Shown here: positions 22,866 to 34,668 of the stretch, piece after piece
Numbering within the stretch: the stretch's first letter is position 1
Layout of the letters: the number at the start of each line of letters is the position of its first letter
Program-made: the position numbers and the translations under genes
DNA from: Omphiscola glabra
Taxonomy: Eukaryota > Mollusca > Gastropoda > Lymnaeidae
Direction of reading: 5' to 3'
Assembly (NCBI GenBank): GCA_964017045.1
Contig: OZ024811.1
Coordinates: 12,491,818 to 12,555,817, forward strand
Length of the DNA: 64,000 nt
Notes under the pieces: model-generated
The model's database searches: none
Told to the model about the DNA's origin: nothing
What the model saw: only the letters and a program-made list of their open reading frames with translations

Positions 22866-23207
22866 CAGGTTAGTCTAACCTTATATATTAGACAGGTTAG
22901 CCTCACCTTATATATTAGACAGGTTAGCCTCACCTTATATATATTAGACAGGTAAACCTCACCTTATTTATTATACAGGTTAGCTTCACCTTATATATTA
23001 GACAGGTTAGCCTCATTTTATATATTAGGCAGGTTAGCCTCACCTTATATTTTAGACAGGTTAGCCTCACCTTATATATTAGACAGGTTAGCCTCACCTT
23101 ATATATTAGACAGGTTAGCCTCACCTTATATATTACACAGGCTACTCTCATCTTATATATTACACTAGTTAGCCTCACCTTGTGTATTAGACAGGTTAGT
23201 CTAACGG
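22866..23207. repeat. Minisatellite, 27-bp unit
   Basis: About 12 copies contain GACAGGTTAGCCTCACCTTA and TATATTA. The 27-bp period is frame-neutral, giving a repetitive minus-strand open frame. Confidence 0.93.
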
Positions 23208-23324
23208 CGCTTAGCCATCAAAATTTTCTGTATCAACCATTCACCTATTGGGAAATTAAATTAACATCATTTAAGCGAAGGACGAGGGAGCACAGCCACC
23301 AATATTTTGAAACATGGCATCTTG

Positions 23325-23462
23325 CTGATGGGGCATCTCGCTGATGGGGCATCTCTCTGGTGGGGCATCTTGCTGATATGGCATGTTGCTGAGGGGGCAT
23401 CTTGCTGATGGGGCATCTCACCAATGGGGCATCTCACCAATGGTGCATCTCGCTAATAGGGT
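23325..23462. repeat. Minisatellite, ~16-bp unit
   Basis: About eight copies of GCTGATGGGGCATCTC and variants. Confidence 0.85.
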
Positions 23463-23529
23463 ATACATTAATTTAATTTTTACGTTGTACGAAAAAAAAG
23501 AAAAAAGAGACATTCATGTTAAAGTGTAG

Positions 23530-23764
23530 TACTATGAGAAGATGCTGCTGATCTGTACTATGAGAAGATGCTGCTGATCTGTACTATGAGAAGATGCTGC
23601 TGATCTGTACTATGAGAAGATGCTGCTGATCTGTACTATGAGAAGATGCTGCTGATCTGTACTATGAGAAGATGCTGCCGATTTGTACTATGAGAAGATG
23701 CTGCTGATCTGTACTATGAGAAGATGCTGCTGATCTGTACTATGAGAAGATGCTGCTGATCTGC
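23530..23764. repeat. Minisatellite, 26-bp unit
   Basis: Nine nearly perfect copies contain TACTATGAGAAGATGCTGCT and GATCTG. Confidence 0.95.
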
Positions 23765-23815
23765 TCTCCTGCCAGCCATGTTGCAGGAATTTCAAATATC
23801 TTTGCTGAAACGGGA

Positions 23816-24213
23816 GACGCCCTTCCAACCCACCACAGACACCCTTCCAACCCAAAACAGACACCCTTCCAACCCACCACAGACACCCTTCCAACCCACC
23901 ACAAACACACTTCTAACCCATCACAGACACCTCACCACAGACACCCTTCCAACCCACCACAGACACGCTTCCAACCCACCACAGACACCCTTCCAACCCA
24001 CCACAGACACCCATCCAACCCACCACAGACACCCTTCCAACCCACCACAGACACCCTTCCAACCCACCACAGACACCCTTCCAACCCACCACAGACACCC
24101 TTCCAACCCACCACAGACACCCTTTCAACCCACCACAGACACCCTTCCAACCCACCACAGACACCCTTCCAACCCACCACAGACACCCTTCCAACCCACC
24201 ACAGACACCCTTC
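23816..24213. repeat. Minisatellite, 22-bp unit (array A)
   Basis: About 18 copies contain ACACCCTTCCAACCCACCAC. The same unit reappears at 25096-25625. Confidence 0.95.
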
Positions 24214-24432
24214 CAACAGGACACATTGTCTTGAATTTCAATCACGTGCATAGAGAGAAGACTAGACTATATAGGTTCGTTTTGTTTCTTCTTCTTTTTT
24301 CAAGTTATTTGAATCTGGACAGCTCAGAAAGAAACAAAAAAGTCAAGATTTTAAAAGTATTTAAAAGTGCCCTTGTTATTGTTTAAACACAGACCATGTT
24401 ACATAAACAAAAAGAACTAAATAGCTGTAACT

Positions 24433-24434
<2 letters not shown>

Positions 24435-24464
<30 letters not shown>
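24435..24464 (-). repeat. Poly(T) tract, 30 nt
   Basis: An uninterrupted run of 30 T. No AATAAA was seen close by on the minus strand, so retrocopy origin is not supported here. Confidence 0.7.
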
Positions 24465-24465
<1 letters not shown>

Positions 24466-24914
24466 GAAGTGCGGGTGGCCGGGGGAAGTGGGGCTGGTAG
24501 AGTTGAGAGGGAGGAAGGAGGTAAATGTGTTACAGAAAGCTCAGAGATTTAATCAAGTTCCATAACTCTCTGTGTACCAATGTCGCTGGCGCAACCGGCG
24601 GGTTATCGATATTTGGTTGTGATTAATCTGCGGTGTAAAACGTGCGTGGGACATTTGAATATTAATATAGTTTGGTCGCATAATTTACGATCATCGCCTG
24701 CATAACACGTCATAGAAGGTTATGTGCTAATGACGTAATTCTCCATAGGTTGGGGGGGGGGCAGGGCTGGATGGGCGTTGAAACAGGACGCAGGCCAGGC
24801 TCAGTTTCGCCCGAAGAACGGTCAACGCTCGCACCCCGACCTCGACAACAACATGAATTTTCAGCACCCCACCCTTCCTAGCACCGGATCTCAAGTATTA
24901 CTTGAGCCCGAAGT
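24465..24914. other. Non-coding
   Basis: No gene was recognised. A G tract lies near 24752-24761. Confidence 0.4.
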
Positions 24915-25032
24915 TGTTGCCCACAGGTCCAGGGTTGCCCAAAGGTCAAGGGTTGCCCACAGGTCCAGGGTTGCCCACAGGTCCAGGGTTGCCCACAGGT
25001 CCAGGGTTGCCCACAGGTCCAGGGTTGCCCAC
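24915..25032. repeat. Minisatellite, 18-bp unit
   Basis: Six to seven copies of GTTGCCCACAGGTCCAGG lie between the two 22-bp arrays. Confidence 0.92.
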
Positions 25033-25095
25033 ATGAGGCCCATACCTACAAAAAAAAAACAACTACAAGACAACAGCATACTAGGGGCTGCATAC

Positions 25096-25625
25096 CATTC
25101 CAACCCACTACAGACACAATTCCAACCCACTACAGACACCCTTCCAACCCACAACAGACACCCTTCCAACCCACCACAGACAACCTTCCAACTCACTGCA
25201 GACGCCCTGCCAACCTACTACAGACACCCTTCCAACCCACTACAGACAACCTTCCAACTCACTGCAGACGCCCTGCCAACCTACTACAGACACCCTTCCA
25301 ACCCACCACAGACACCCTTCTAACCCACCACAGACACCCTTCCAACCCACCATAGACGCCCTTCCAACCCACTACAAACACCCTTCCAACCCACCACAGA
25401 CACCCTTCCAACCCACCACAGACACCCTTCCAACCCACTACAGACGCCCTGCTAACCCACTACAGACACCCTTCCAACCCACCACAGACACCCTTCCAAC
25501 CCACCACAGACACCCTTCCAACCCACCACAGACACCCTTCCAACCCACCACAGACACCCTTCCAACCCACCAAAGACGCCCTTCCAACCCACTACAGACA
25601 CCCTGACAACCCACCACTGACAGTT
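25096..25625. repeat. Minisatellite, 22-bp unit (array B)
   Basis: About 24 copies of the same unit as array A (23816-24213), with more variant copies such as CTACTACAGA and GACGCCCTGCC. A duplicated block of about 66 bp is visible within 25180-25290. Confidence 0.93.
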
Positions 25626-25639
25626 TGGTGAACCCACAA

Positions 25640-26110
25640 TCGACAGTTTGCCAACTCGCTGCTGATTATCTGACACCCTGCCAACCCACTGCAGAGACAC
25701 CTTGCCAGCTCAACCCTGACAGTTTGCCCACCCCGCCACTGACACTGACAACCCCTACACCACAGACACACTGCCAGCTCAACCCTGACAGTTTGCCCAC
25801 CCCCGCCGGTGACACTGAGAACCCCACACCACAGACACACTGCCAGCTCAACCCTGACAGATTTTCCCCCCCCGCCGCTGACACTGACAACCCCACACCA
25901 CAGACACACTGCCAGCTCAACCCTGACAGTTTGCCCACCCCGCCACTGACACTGACAACCCCACACCACAGACACACTGCCAGCCCATCCCTGTCAGTGC
26001 CCTCCCCCGCCGCTGACACTGACAACCCCCACACCACAGGCACGCTGCCTACGCGCCCACAAAAACCTTGCCGAACCACAACTGACAGTTTGCCGGTCCG
26101 CTACTGACAA
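25640..26110. repeat. Minisatellite, ~69-bp unit
   Basis: About five copies contain CCACAGACACACTGCCAGCT, AACCCTGACAGTTTGCCCAC and CACTGACACTGACAACCCC. It shares the CACAGACAC motif with the adjoining 22-bp array, so it may be a longer derivative. Confidence 0.85.
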
Positions 26111-26149
26111 CTCTGTCAACCGACCGCTGCCTAACAGCCACTGACATCC

Positions 26150-26690
26150 AGTCTTGAAACACTGCATTATTCGACCTGAACGTTAATACTTCGAATTTTC
26201 GCCAATACAATTTTAACGCGCATTTTAACCACGGTAAATATACGATTTATGTCTGTGTGTGAGTTTGTGTATGGAGTTGGGGGGGGGGAGGGGGCGGGGT
26301 GGGGCGGCGAAGAACTGACATGAGATAAGTATGAGGCCTACAGTCCTGTTACTGTAGACACCGTATGACCTGACAAAAAAAAGTTTAAATGATGACGTCA
26401 TCAACTATTGAAAATAATTAGTAGCTTATTGGATGTGACTTCTATGATAATTTAATTTACTTCAAGGTGAGAGCCTTGATTTCAAATTGAGAACCTCTGA
26501 CTTAAAACATCTTTTTTTAAACTACCAAATTCCCCCCCCCCCCCAAAAAAAAATGGACACAAAATCCCCCCTCCCCTCTCTTTCCACTTATTCCCCAACT
26601 TTTCTACATCTGTGGTATCCGCATCATCCTTCACACCAACCCCCACCCCTCTTCCCCGTTTTCCACCAACACAAACTTATTGGCAGACCT
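26150..26690. other. Non-coding
   Basis: G tract 26280-26288, C tract 26533-26544. No gene is visible. Confidence 0.4.
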
Positions 26691-26790
26691 ATTATTATTA
26701 TTATTATTAGACGTTTTCTATAGCGTGGTACCCCAGCCTAAGGCTGGGCTCATCACGCTGTACATACAATTTAACAAATTTTATACTCTG
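26691..26790 (-). repeat. LINE 3' tail (same family as 2617)
   Basis: An ATT run is followed by TATAGCGTGGTACCCCAGCC and GTACATACAATTTAACAAA, matching the tail of the 2617-3192 copy including its stem-loop (26724-26757). No coding part remains. Confidence 0.7.
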
Positions 26791-27249
26791 CAGTACTTTT
26801 AAGCTCTCTGATTTCCTGAAACCAGGTCGACCATCAACACAGAAAGCCAGGTCGACCATGCGATAACGCTGCAGATATTTTGTTCCATATTACTATTTAT
26901 GACCCGAGTCGTGTCAAGATGCAATGGCTCGGTCTTACTTGTTGGAAGAAAGACGTCCCCCCCCCTCCTTGGGGTTGATTTCCATAACATAACAGTGCGG
27001 TACAATAAAGTTCGCCCTCAGCTGATGCAAGGGGCACTAAAAGCATCGATGCAATAAAGCGAGCGTAATTTATCGTTACAGTTATAACTGAGTGACGTCA
27101 GGCCGGTATAGTGGGCTTAGTCTTGCCAAAGGCAACGATCTTTTGAATAGTAAGTGACAGCTGTCAACACATTGCATAAATTTGTTACAGAAAAGCTCAC
27201 ATTTTAAAGGCTGTAACAAAAAATGCTTCGAATTTTTTATATTTTTTTA
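26791..27249. other. Non-coding
   Basis: No gene was recognised. Confidence 0.4.
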
Positions 27250-27520
27250 CAGAAAAATCTTTAACATTTGTTACAGAAAAATCTCGAATGGTGGTTACGG
27301 GATAAATCTCCAATGGTGGTACGGAAAAATCTGTAATGGGGGTTACGGAAAAATCTGTAATGGGGGTTACGGGATAAATCTTTAATGGTGATTACGGAAA
27401 ATTCTCTAGTAGTGCTTATGGAAAAATCAGCGGTCACGGCAAAAATCTCTAATAAGGAAACAACTGTAATGGGGGTTACGGAAAAATCTGTAATGGGGGT
27501 GACGGAAAAAAATCTTATGC
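27250..27520. repeat. Degenerate minisatellite, ~24-bp unit
   Basis: GGTTACGGAAAAATCTGTAA-like units recur about 11 times, with AATGGGG or AATGGTG linkers. Confidence 0.8.
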
Positions 27521-27724
27521 AAATTCTTTTACAAAAACTGTAATTTCTCAAATGGTGTTCCAAGTTAGGCAGCCAGTGAAATAAATCAGGTCACGTCAAT
27601 CACAACCGCATCAATCAGGTCAAGGCCAAAATCATGCATAAATATCTTTATTTATCCTTCCTTTTGTAGGATTCGACGAATAAAATTCGTAACCTTTTTA
27701 TAAAAAGTTTTTTTTATTAAAGGT

Positions 27725-28230
27725 AACTTAGGTGTGTTCCTTTCTCTTTGGGTGTGTGGCAAAATCTTTGGAACGGCTATTTGACCCCCTTTCCCGTCAA
27801 CCTATCGAGGAGTAAAAAACTCACTCCCCGTCTCACCGGATACTTCTGATCTATCTTTATTTATATAATTATAATCTGCACGCGCAACTCAAACCTAAAT
27901 CTATAAACCACACGCTAATGGCCTCGAAATAATATTCCACTCCCCAACACGCGATCACACCTTGAACTTAAGATCGCCACCACCTGCGGGGCTGAGTGAA
28001 CAAATAATTGTTGTTTGCCCCAACGCTAAGTTATCCCACCCAGCCTACTGACGTTGAGATCGTTGTCGATAATAGAAACTCCTTTGTATTAGCTTCTATT
28101 TTTCCTTCGTGTGTTCCTTTCTGTCTGGGCGTGTGGCAAAAATATTCGCAACGGCCATTTGATCCCCTTCCCGTCAACCTATCGAGCTGAAACTTGGAAC
28201 ATAGACTCGTTGCCGATGACAACACAAGCT
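27725..28230. repeat. Dispersed repeat, two direct copies
   Basis: About 27727-27830 and 28106-28225 share GTGTGTTCCTTTCT, GTGTGGCAAAA, AACGGC and CCCGTCAACCTATCGAG. A third, more diverged copy is at 46968-47085 and shares the downstream GACTCGTTGCCGATG. The element class is unknown. Confidence 0.6.
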
Positions 28231-28279
28231 ATCAAATTTTCAGTCCCATCCCTCAACCCTCCTCCCCGCCCCAAAATAA

Positions 28280-29050
28280 GTTGTTTAGTTTTTTCAAGGT
28301 GGAGATAATGGAAATATGATCCCACTGATTTCACGAAATAAAACTCTCGATAAATTCTCTAACTGAAATGCTTAAATGCGTCTGGAGCGCAATATTTTCT
28401 TTTGTATTTCTGAAATAGTTGGTGAAATAAATCTCAGGTGAAAAAAATACGGATGGGAATTTAGAATATTAATATAAAAATAAAATAAATTTATTTTAAA
28501 AAATTGCATATAAAGGATTTTTTTTTTTTTTTAAAAATTGTGATTTTTTGTGAATAATTTTTCTTGGCCAAACTTCAGTTTTTTGATATTACGAAGGATA
28601 ACTACGTTGGAGAAATGTGTTAGGACATGTGAGGTGGGGGAGCGTAACGGAGGGGGGGAGGCGTATTAGGAGTTACAAAAGTGGTTGGAATGTGTTTTGA
28701 ACAATTAAGTTCCTCTTTAATCCTCGTGTTAATGTGTGTTCATATTTTTACTTGCTTCTGATGTTAAAAAAAATTAATAAATCATCAATAACGCTCACTC
28801 TATTACTTTGTAATGAAATATCGTAAATACTGGGCTTACCCCAAATGTGAGGGTTGAAACCGGGGTCCCACGGAGTAGTAGACCAGTGGCAGTGGCAAAC
28901 CGTGACTGAATTCCACCAAAATTGCGTGCTCCCCCCCCCCCCCGGTAAATTTGCAGTGTATTCCGTAGGACATTTCAGTAGGACATTTCAGTAGGACCTT
29001 GATGCTAATATATATAGCTTACTATTATTTTAAAATTAAATATTATGCAG
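28280..29050. other. AT-rich non-coding
   Basis: A triple CAGTAGGACATTT repeat lies at 28966-28997 and a C tract at 28931-28943. No gene is visible. Confidence 0.4.
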
Positions 29051-29059
29051 CAATTGTTC

Positions 29060-30660
29060 ATTTCTGTATATATATCTATATGTATATAAATGAATGTATG
29101 TCTGTCTGTATGTCTGTATGTCTCATATGCGCTCCACACCATTCCTGCGATTGCAACAAAACTTTGGTGAGTTGTTGGCAACCTACCTGGGCATTTAACT
29201 GAGTCATTAAAAATCTTTTCAAATATTTCGTTTTCGGCCGTTGGCCCTTCATTCTTTTTTTTTCTTATACGAGCTTTGTAAAAAATATTTCCGTCTGCGC
29301 TCCTACACCATTCGTCTGAATGCGCTAAATCTTTGGTAAAATGTTGCAAGCACGCCCACAAAGGTTCGGAAATAATTATAACCGTTTTAAAATATTCTGT
29401 TTTGAGCCAAGGGCCCCGTGTTCGTTTTTTCTAATAGGAGCTATATAAATATAATTTCAAACCGTATGCGCTCCTACACCATTCCAGCGATTGCAAAAAA
29501 AAAAAAATTGGTTAATTTTTTTCCGTAACATTGCGCATTTTACAGAGTTATTATAACACTTTTCAAGTATTACATTTTTTGCCGATGGCCCAAAAATCGT
29601 TTTTTCCTATATGAGCTTTGTAAAATACAAATTTCGTGTGCGCTCCTACACCATTTATCTGAATACGCTAAAACGTTGGTGAAGAGTTGCGAGCACGCCC
29701 GCCAAGGTTTCCAAATAATTACAACTGTTTTAATATATTCCGTATTGAGCCAGGGGCCCCATGTTCGTTTTTTTTCTAATATGAGCTATATAAATATAAT
29801 TTCAAACCGTATGCGCTCCTACACCATGCATGCGATTGCGACAAAACCTTTTTGAGTTGTTGTCCATAAGCTTGCGCATTTTACTTATCCCTTACAACAC
29901 TTTTAAAATATTCCGTTTTTTGCCGTTGGCTCCAAATTTTTTTTTACTTTTAAGAGTTTTCTAAAAAATAATTTTCTTATGCGCTCTTATATCATTCATC
30001 TGAATGCGATAAAACTTTAGTAATATATTTTGCACACGCCCGCAAAGGTTTTTGAATTATTACAACCCTTTAAAAATATTCCGTTTTGAGCCAGGGGCCC
30101 TATGTTCTATTTTTCCTATATGATCTATACAAATATAATTTCAAACTGAGCTACTACATTAATGGATAGATTTTTAATGATATACAAATAGCAACATTAA
30201 ACTGTGTGTGACATAATAAGTAGGTTTCTGAAGTAATACAACAATTCTACAATATTCCGTTTGTGCCACCGTTTTATTGTCTTTATAATTTTCGTATGCA
30301 TTCCTATACCATTCATCCGATTGCGATAAAACGTTGGTGAATTGATATGCGCACTCCCGCAAATGTTTCTAATTTAATACAACCATTTCACAATATTCCT
30401 TTGGGGTCGGGGACCCCTAATTCCATTTTTTCTTAATTTAACTATAAAAATATAATTTAAAACAGAGCTATTTCATGGGTGGATGAAATTGAATCAAATA
30501 CAAATAACGACATTTCAGTTTCTGTGTTACATAATAAGTAGGTTTCTGAATTAATGCAACCATTTTGCAATATTTCGTTAGGGCCGGGAGCCTTAAATTC
30601 ATTTTGTTTTCTAAAATGAGGTTCATCAATATAATTTCAAACAGAGCCATCAAAACAACC
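29060..30660. repeat. Dimeric ~170-bp satellite-like tandem array
   Basis: A GCGCTCCTACACCATTC-type box recurs near 29132, 29298, 29469, 29641, 29814, 29981 and 30296, mostly 166-174 bp apart. Two monomer types alternate. One carries TGCGATTGC after the box and follows GGGGCCC..GTTCGTTTTTT. The other carries TGAATGCG or TGAATACG and follows GCCGTTGGC or GCCGATGGC. This gives a dimer of about 345 bp. Decay increases toward the right. Confidence 0.75.
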
Positions 30661-31926
30661 ACCCTTGAACAAATGCCAACAGACAGCAAATTTGTAGAAA
30701 GAGCAGAGAAAACACATTGTTGCATGTTTAGTGTAGAGAGTATTTTTGTTGTTTGTATAAATAAGCTTGAATTTTGTGACGTATTTTAGAATAGGATATG
30801 ACGTTGTAAACGTGCTATGTTTTTCAATAGCAATGATTGTTCAGACTCTTAAAAACAATCATAGTTATTTTCTATTATTTTACGAACATTTTTATACACA
30901 AAAAAATATTATATTTGCCCTTTTATTTTAGCGAAAGTTTAAGTATTATTATTATAAATTACAAATACATTTAAAAAACAACTAAGGAACTATTTTAAGC
31001 ATTTTATATGCGTTTGAAAGTTATGAAAAAAATAATAATAATATGATCAAAGAAATACACAGTAATCACATTTATCAGGAAAACCTAAACATCAGTTGTT
31101 GTTAGTGCGTTCTTTAGTGGGTTGTCAATAATGCAAAATAAAATTAAAATTAATTAGCTCTAAATAATCACGCAAATGACGTCATAGTGCGAATAGGATA
31201 TTTAGCCAAAGCTAAAAGTTCTCTGATTTAATAAAAGAGCGTGACAAAACTGATGATGTACATTCCCCTTCTTAAAAGTAAAATTAACAAATAGCATCGA
31301 TTGCTTTTTAAATTGCTAAACTTATATACAAATTTAGCTTGTATTTTCAACATTTAATAAGTTTTAACTTTTTATTAATTTCAAAAATGAACTTTCATGA
31401 AATTTATAAAGTTGTAAAAACTCTACATCTAAACATAATTTTAATAAGAATATTCCGATTAATTAAATTGGTGCAGCAAAACTACGTAGCCAAATGGCAT
31501 TTTTATTGCACTTATATCTCATATAAATAATAACAAAGCATATTAAATGCAAAAAAATATTTTTTTGGGGTTATTTAAGGGGGTTACAATCCAGTGGATG
31601 ATTATTTTTTTTTAAAACTCTGTTTAAGGGGGGTTTTAATACGTTATATTAATTTTACCCAATGCAGCCCAAGATTAGTCTCAGAATGAATTTGATAAAT
31701 AATTAACCTTCTTCGATACATACATATCGGGGGTAGGAAATTGAGTTAAAATATTTTTACTTGGATGACAACATATTTCAATCCAATGACATTACAGTTG
31801 TAAAAAATAGATGCTATATTCTAATTTTACATATGAACATATGTTTACTAATTAAGAAAACATAAATATAACGATAATTATCAAAACACAATTATTTTAC
31901 ACAAGTTAAAATTTAATTTTCAAAAT
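30661..31926. other. AT-rich repeat body shared with 57-59 kb
   Basis: Blocks at 30727-30830 (TTTAGTGTAGAGAGTAT...GTGACGTATT), 30940-31020 and 31066-31090 (AATCACATTTATCAGGAAAA) match 58878-58955, 57150-57230 and 57300-57320. No coding sequence is visible. Confidence 0.55.
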
Positions 31927-32500
31927 AGAGAGATAGACAGAAAGACACATATACAGCTAGATGATAGATGGATGGATGGGTAGGTGGGTAGGTAGATGGA
32001 AGGATGGATGGATGTATGGATGAAAGGATGCATGAAAATATGTATGATAGGATGGATGAAAGGATGGATGAAAGGATGGATGGATGAGTGGGTAGAAAGG
32101 TAGGTAGGTAGTTTGGTAGTTAGGTAGGAAGTTAGGTAGATAGATGGGTAGATAGATAGTATATAGATAGGTATATAGATAGATAGGTAGGCAGGTAGGC
32201 ATATATGCATGTAGGTAGATAGGCATGAATGCAGGTAGATGGTAGATAGATAGGTGGATGATAGATAGATAGATAGATAGATAGACAAACAGACAGACAG
32301 ATAGATGAGCAGACAGAGAGACAGAAAGAGAAACAGAATGACAGAGAGACATAAAGACAGAGAGACAGACAGAGAGACATAAAGAAAAACAGAGCATACA
32401 GAGAGACAGACAGAGAGACAGACATGAGTCAGACAGAGGACAGAGAGACAGTGAGAGACAGAGAGACAGGCAGACAGAGAGGCAGACAGAGAGATAGACA
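31927..32500. repeat. GATA/GACA/GGTA/GGAT complex microsatellite
   Basis: About 570 bp of tetranucleotides changes from GGAT and GGTA types at left, through GATA (32240-32285), to GACA with GAGA at right. Open frames encoding Ser-Ile-Tyr-Leu strings are artefacts. Confidence 0.95.
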
Positions 32501-33054
32501 GATCATCCTTGAATAAGTGCGAAAAAGTTTTCTTTATTCGGTAAACTATATCTAAACATATATAAAAAGTAAGGAATGTCCAGTATGTGCTTCTATACCA
32601 TTAATCCAAAGAGATGAAAATTTTGTGAATTGTTGTACACACGCCCTCAAATGTTTCTGAATTATTACACACATTTTACAATATTCCGTGTTGGGATCGG
32701 GGCCCTAAATCCCCCTCACCTTTTTTTAAGATCTAAAAAAACAGAGCTATTGCATGGGTGGCTCAATCGCTACAAGTGTGTGGACTAAATTTTGAAAATC
32801 CAATCTTCTCACGTGGATTGATAGATGTATGTTGCCTGCTGACGCGTTGAAAAAACTTCTAATTTATTTGTGTACGCACTAGACGAAAAAAACAATAAAT
32901 ATTTTCTATTTAAAAATAACTTTAAAATTTAATTAAAACACAGTCACTTTTTTCATTGAGTGGCATTGCAACGCATGCCGGGTTCTCGCTAGTATATATA
33001 TATATATATATTAATCACGTCGCTTCATTTCACATCACAGTTGCTAACATTCGT

Positions 33055-33225
33055 GTCACCCGAGCCGGGTTGTCACCAGAGTAGTGTCACCAAAGGAGTA
33101 GGGTGCCAACAGAGCTGGGTTGTCACCAGAGTAATGCCACCATAGGAGTAAGGGTTTTCCACCACAGTAATGTCACCAAAGGAGTAGGGTGCCACCAGAG
33201 CCGAGTTGTCGCCAGAGTAGGGCAT
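33055..33225. repeat. Minisatellite, ~50-bp composite unit
   Basis: About three copies combine GTCACCAGAGTA, GTCACCAAAGGAGTAGGGT and GCCACCAGAGC motifs. Confidence 0.8.
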
Positions 33226-33552
33226 ACGTATAGATTTTTGACTCGTCTCATACGTACATTAAATATTATAACTTGGCTGTAAAATAGCTTGCAATTAGGA
33301 TACTTTTTGAGTACAATTTTTTGACCAGTTATTTGGTCTGAACTATTAATAGCAATATAAGTTAATATAACAATGCAAAAAAAAAAGATAAAATATTTTT
33401 TTTAAAAATAGTAATTTACAGTTGAGTGCTTTATCTTAAAGAAATCTGCGTTTTGGTTCAAGTCCCTGAAGGTCATTTGAAAGTGACTTTGTAAAACATT
33501 GGAAGCAAACACTTTTAAGAACTTTATCGTAATGAACGTCAATTATTCTCCA
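33226..33552. other. Non-coding, AT-rich
   Basis: No gene was recognised. Confidence 0.4.
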
Positions 33553-34668
33553 CCCCAACACCTTCAACCTAAACCACCCTCCACCCCAACACCCTCCATC
33601 CCAGCCACCCTCCACCCCAACACCCTCCATCCCAGCCACCCTCCACCCAACCGATCTACACCCCAACAAACCTCATACCTCCACACCAACCACCCTCCAC
33701 ACCAAACACCCTCCACCCCAACACCCTCCACCCCAACACCCTCCACCTCAACACCCTCCACCCAACCGCCCTACACCCCAACCACCTTCCACACCAACCA
33801 CCCAACACCCTCAACCCTCCACACCAACCACCCAACACCCTCCACCCTCCACACCAACCACCCTCCACACCAACCACCCTCCACCCCAACACCCTCCATC
33901 CCAGTCACCCTCCACCCAACCGCCCTACACTCCAACCACCCTCCACACCAACCACCCAACACCCTCCACACCAACCACCTTCCACACCAACCACCCTCCA
34001 CACCAACCACCCTCCACACCAACCACCCTCCACACCAACCACCCTCCACACCAACCACCCTCCACACCAACCACCCTCCACACCAACCACCCTCCACACC
34101 AACACCCTCTACTCAAACATTCTTCGACCCCTTTACCCTCCACACCAACCACCCAACACCCTCCACACCAACCACCCTCCACACCAACCACCCTCCACAC
34201 CAACTACCCTCCACACCAACCACCCTCCACACCAACCACCCTCCACACCAACTACCCTCCACACCAACCACCCTCCACACCAACCACCGTCCACACCAAC
34301 CACCCTCCACACCAACCACCCTCCACACCAACCACCCTCCACACCAACACCCTCTACTCAAAAATTCTTCGACCCCTTTACCCTCCACCCCCACCACCCT
34401 CTACCCCCACCACCCTCCACCCCAACACCTCTACCCCCACCACCCTCTACCCCCACCACCCTCTACCCCCACCACCCTCTACCCCCACCACCCTCCACCC
34501 CCACCACCCTCCACCCCCACCACCCTCTACCCCCACCACCCTCCACCCCCACCACTCTCTACCCCCACCACCCACCACCCTCTACCCAAACATTCTTCAC
34601 CACTCCACCCCCACCACACTCCACCCCCACCACACTCCATCCCCACCACCCTTCACCCCAGCCCCCCC
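33553..34668. repeat. C-rich minisatellite, 16-bp unit and variants
   Basis: More than 1.1 kb of CCAACCACCCTCCACA-type units shifts at right to CCACCCTCTACCCC. The strands are strongly asymmetric (almost no G on the plus strand). Longer duplicated segments are visible; for example, CTCAAACATTCTTCGACCCC recurs near 34112 and 34352 with one change. A 400-codon open frame across it is a by-product of low-complexity sequence lacking TAA/TAG/TGA. Confidence 0.93.

Larger units (their letters stand above)
28960..32992 (+). mobile_element. Candidate Helitron 1 (left end uncertain)
   Basis: The right end has Helitron 3' features: a hairpin at 32962-32979 (GGCAT..GC, loop AAC, GC..ATGCC), nine bases of spacer, then CTAG at 32989-32992 followed by T. 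The body is AT-rich, shares blocks with 56880-58950 and contains the dimeric satellite. No Rep/helicase coding sequence was seen, so it would be non-autonomous. The left boundary is a guess. Confidence 0.4.
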
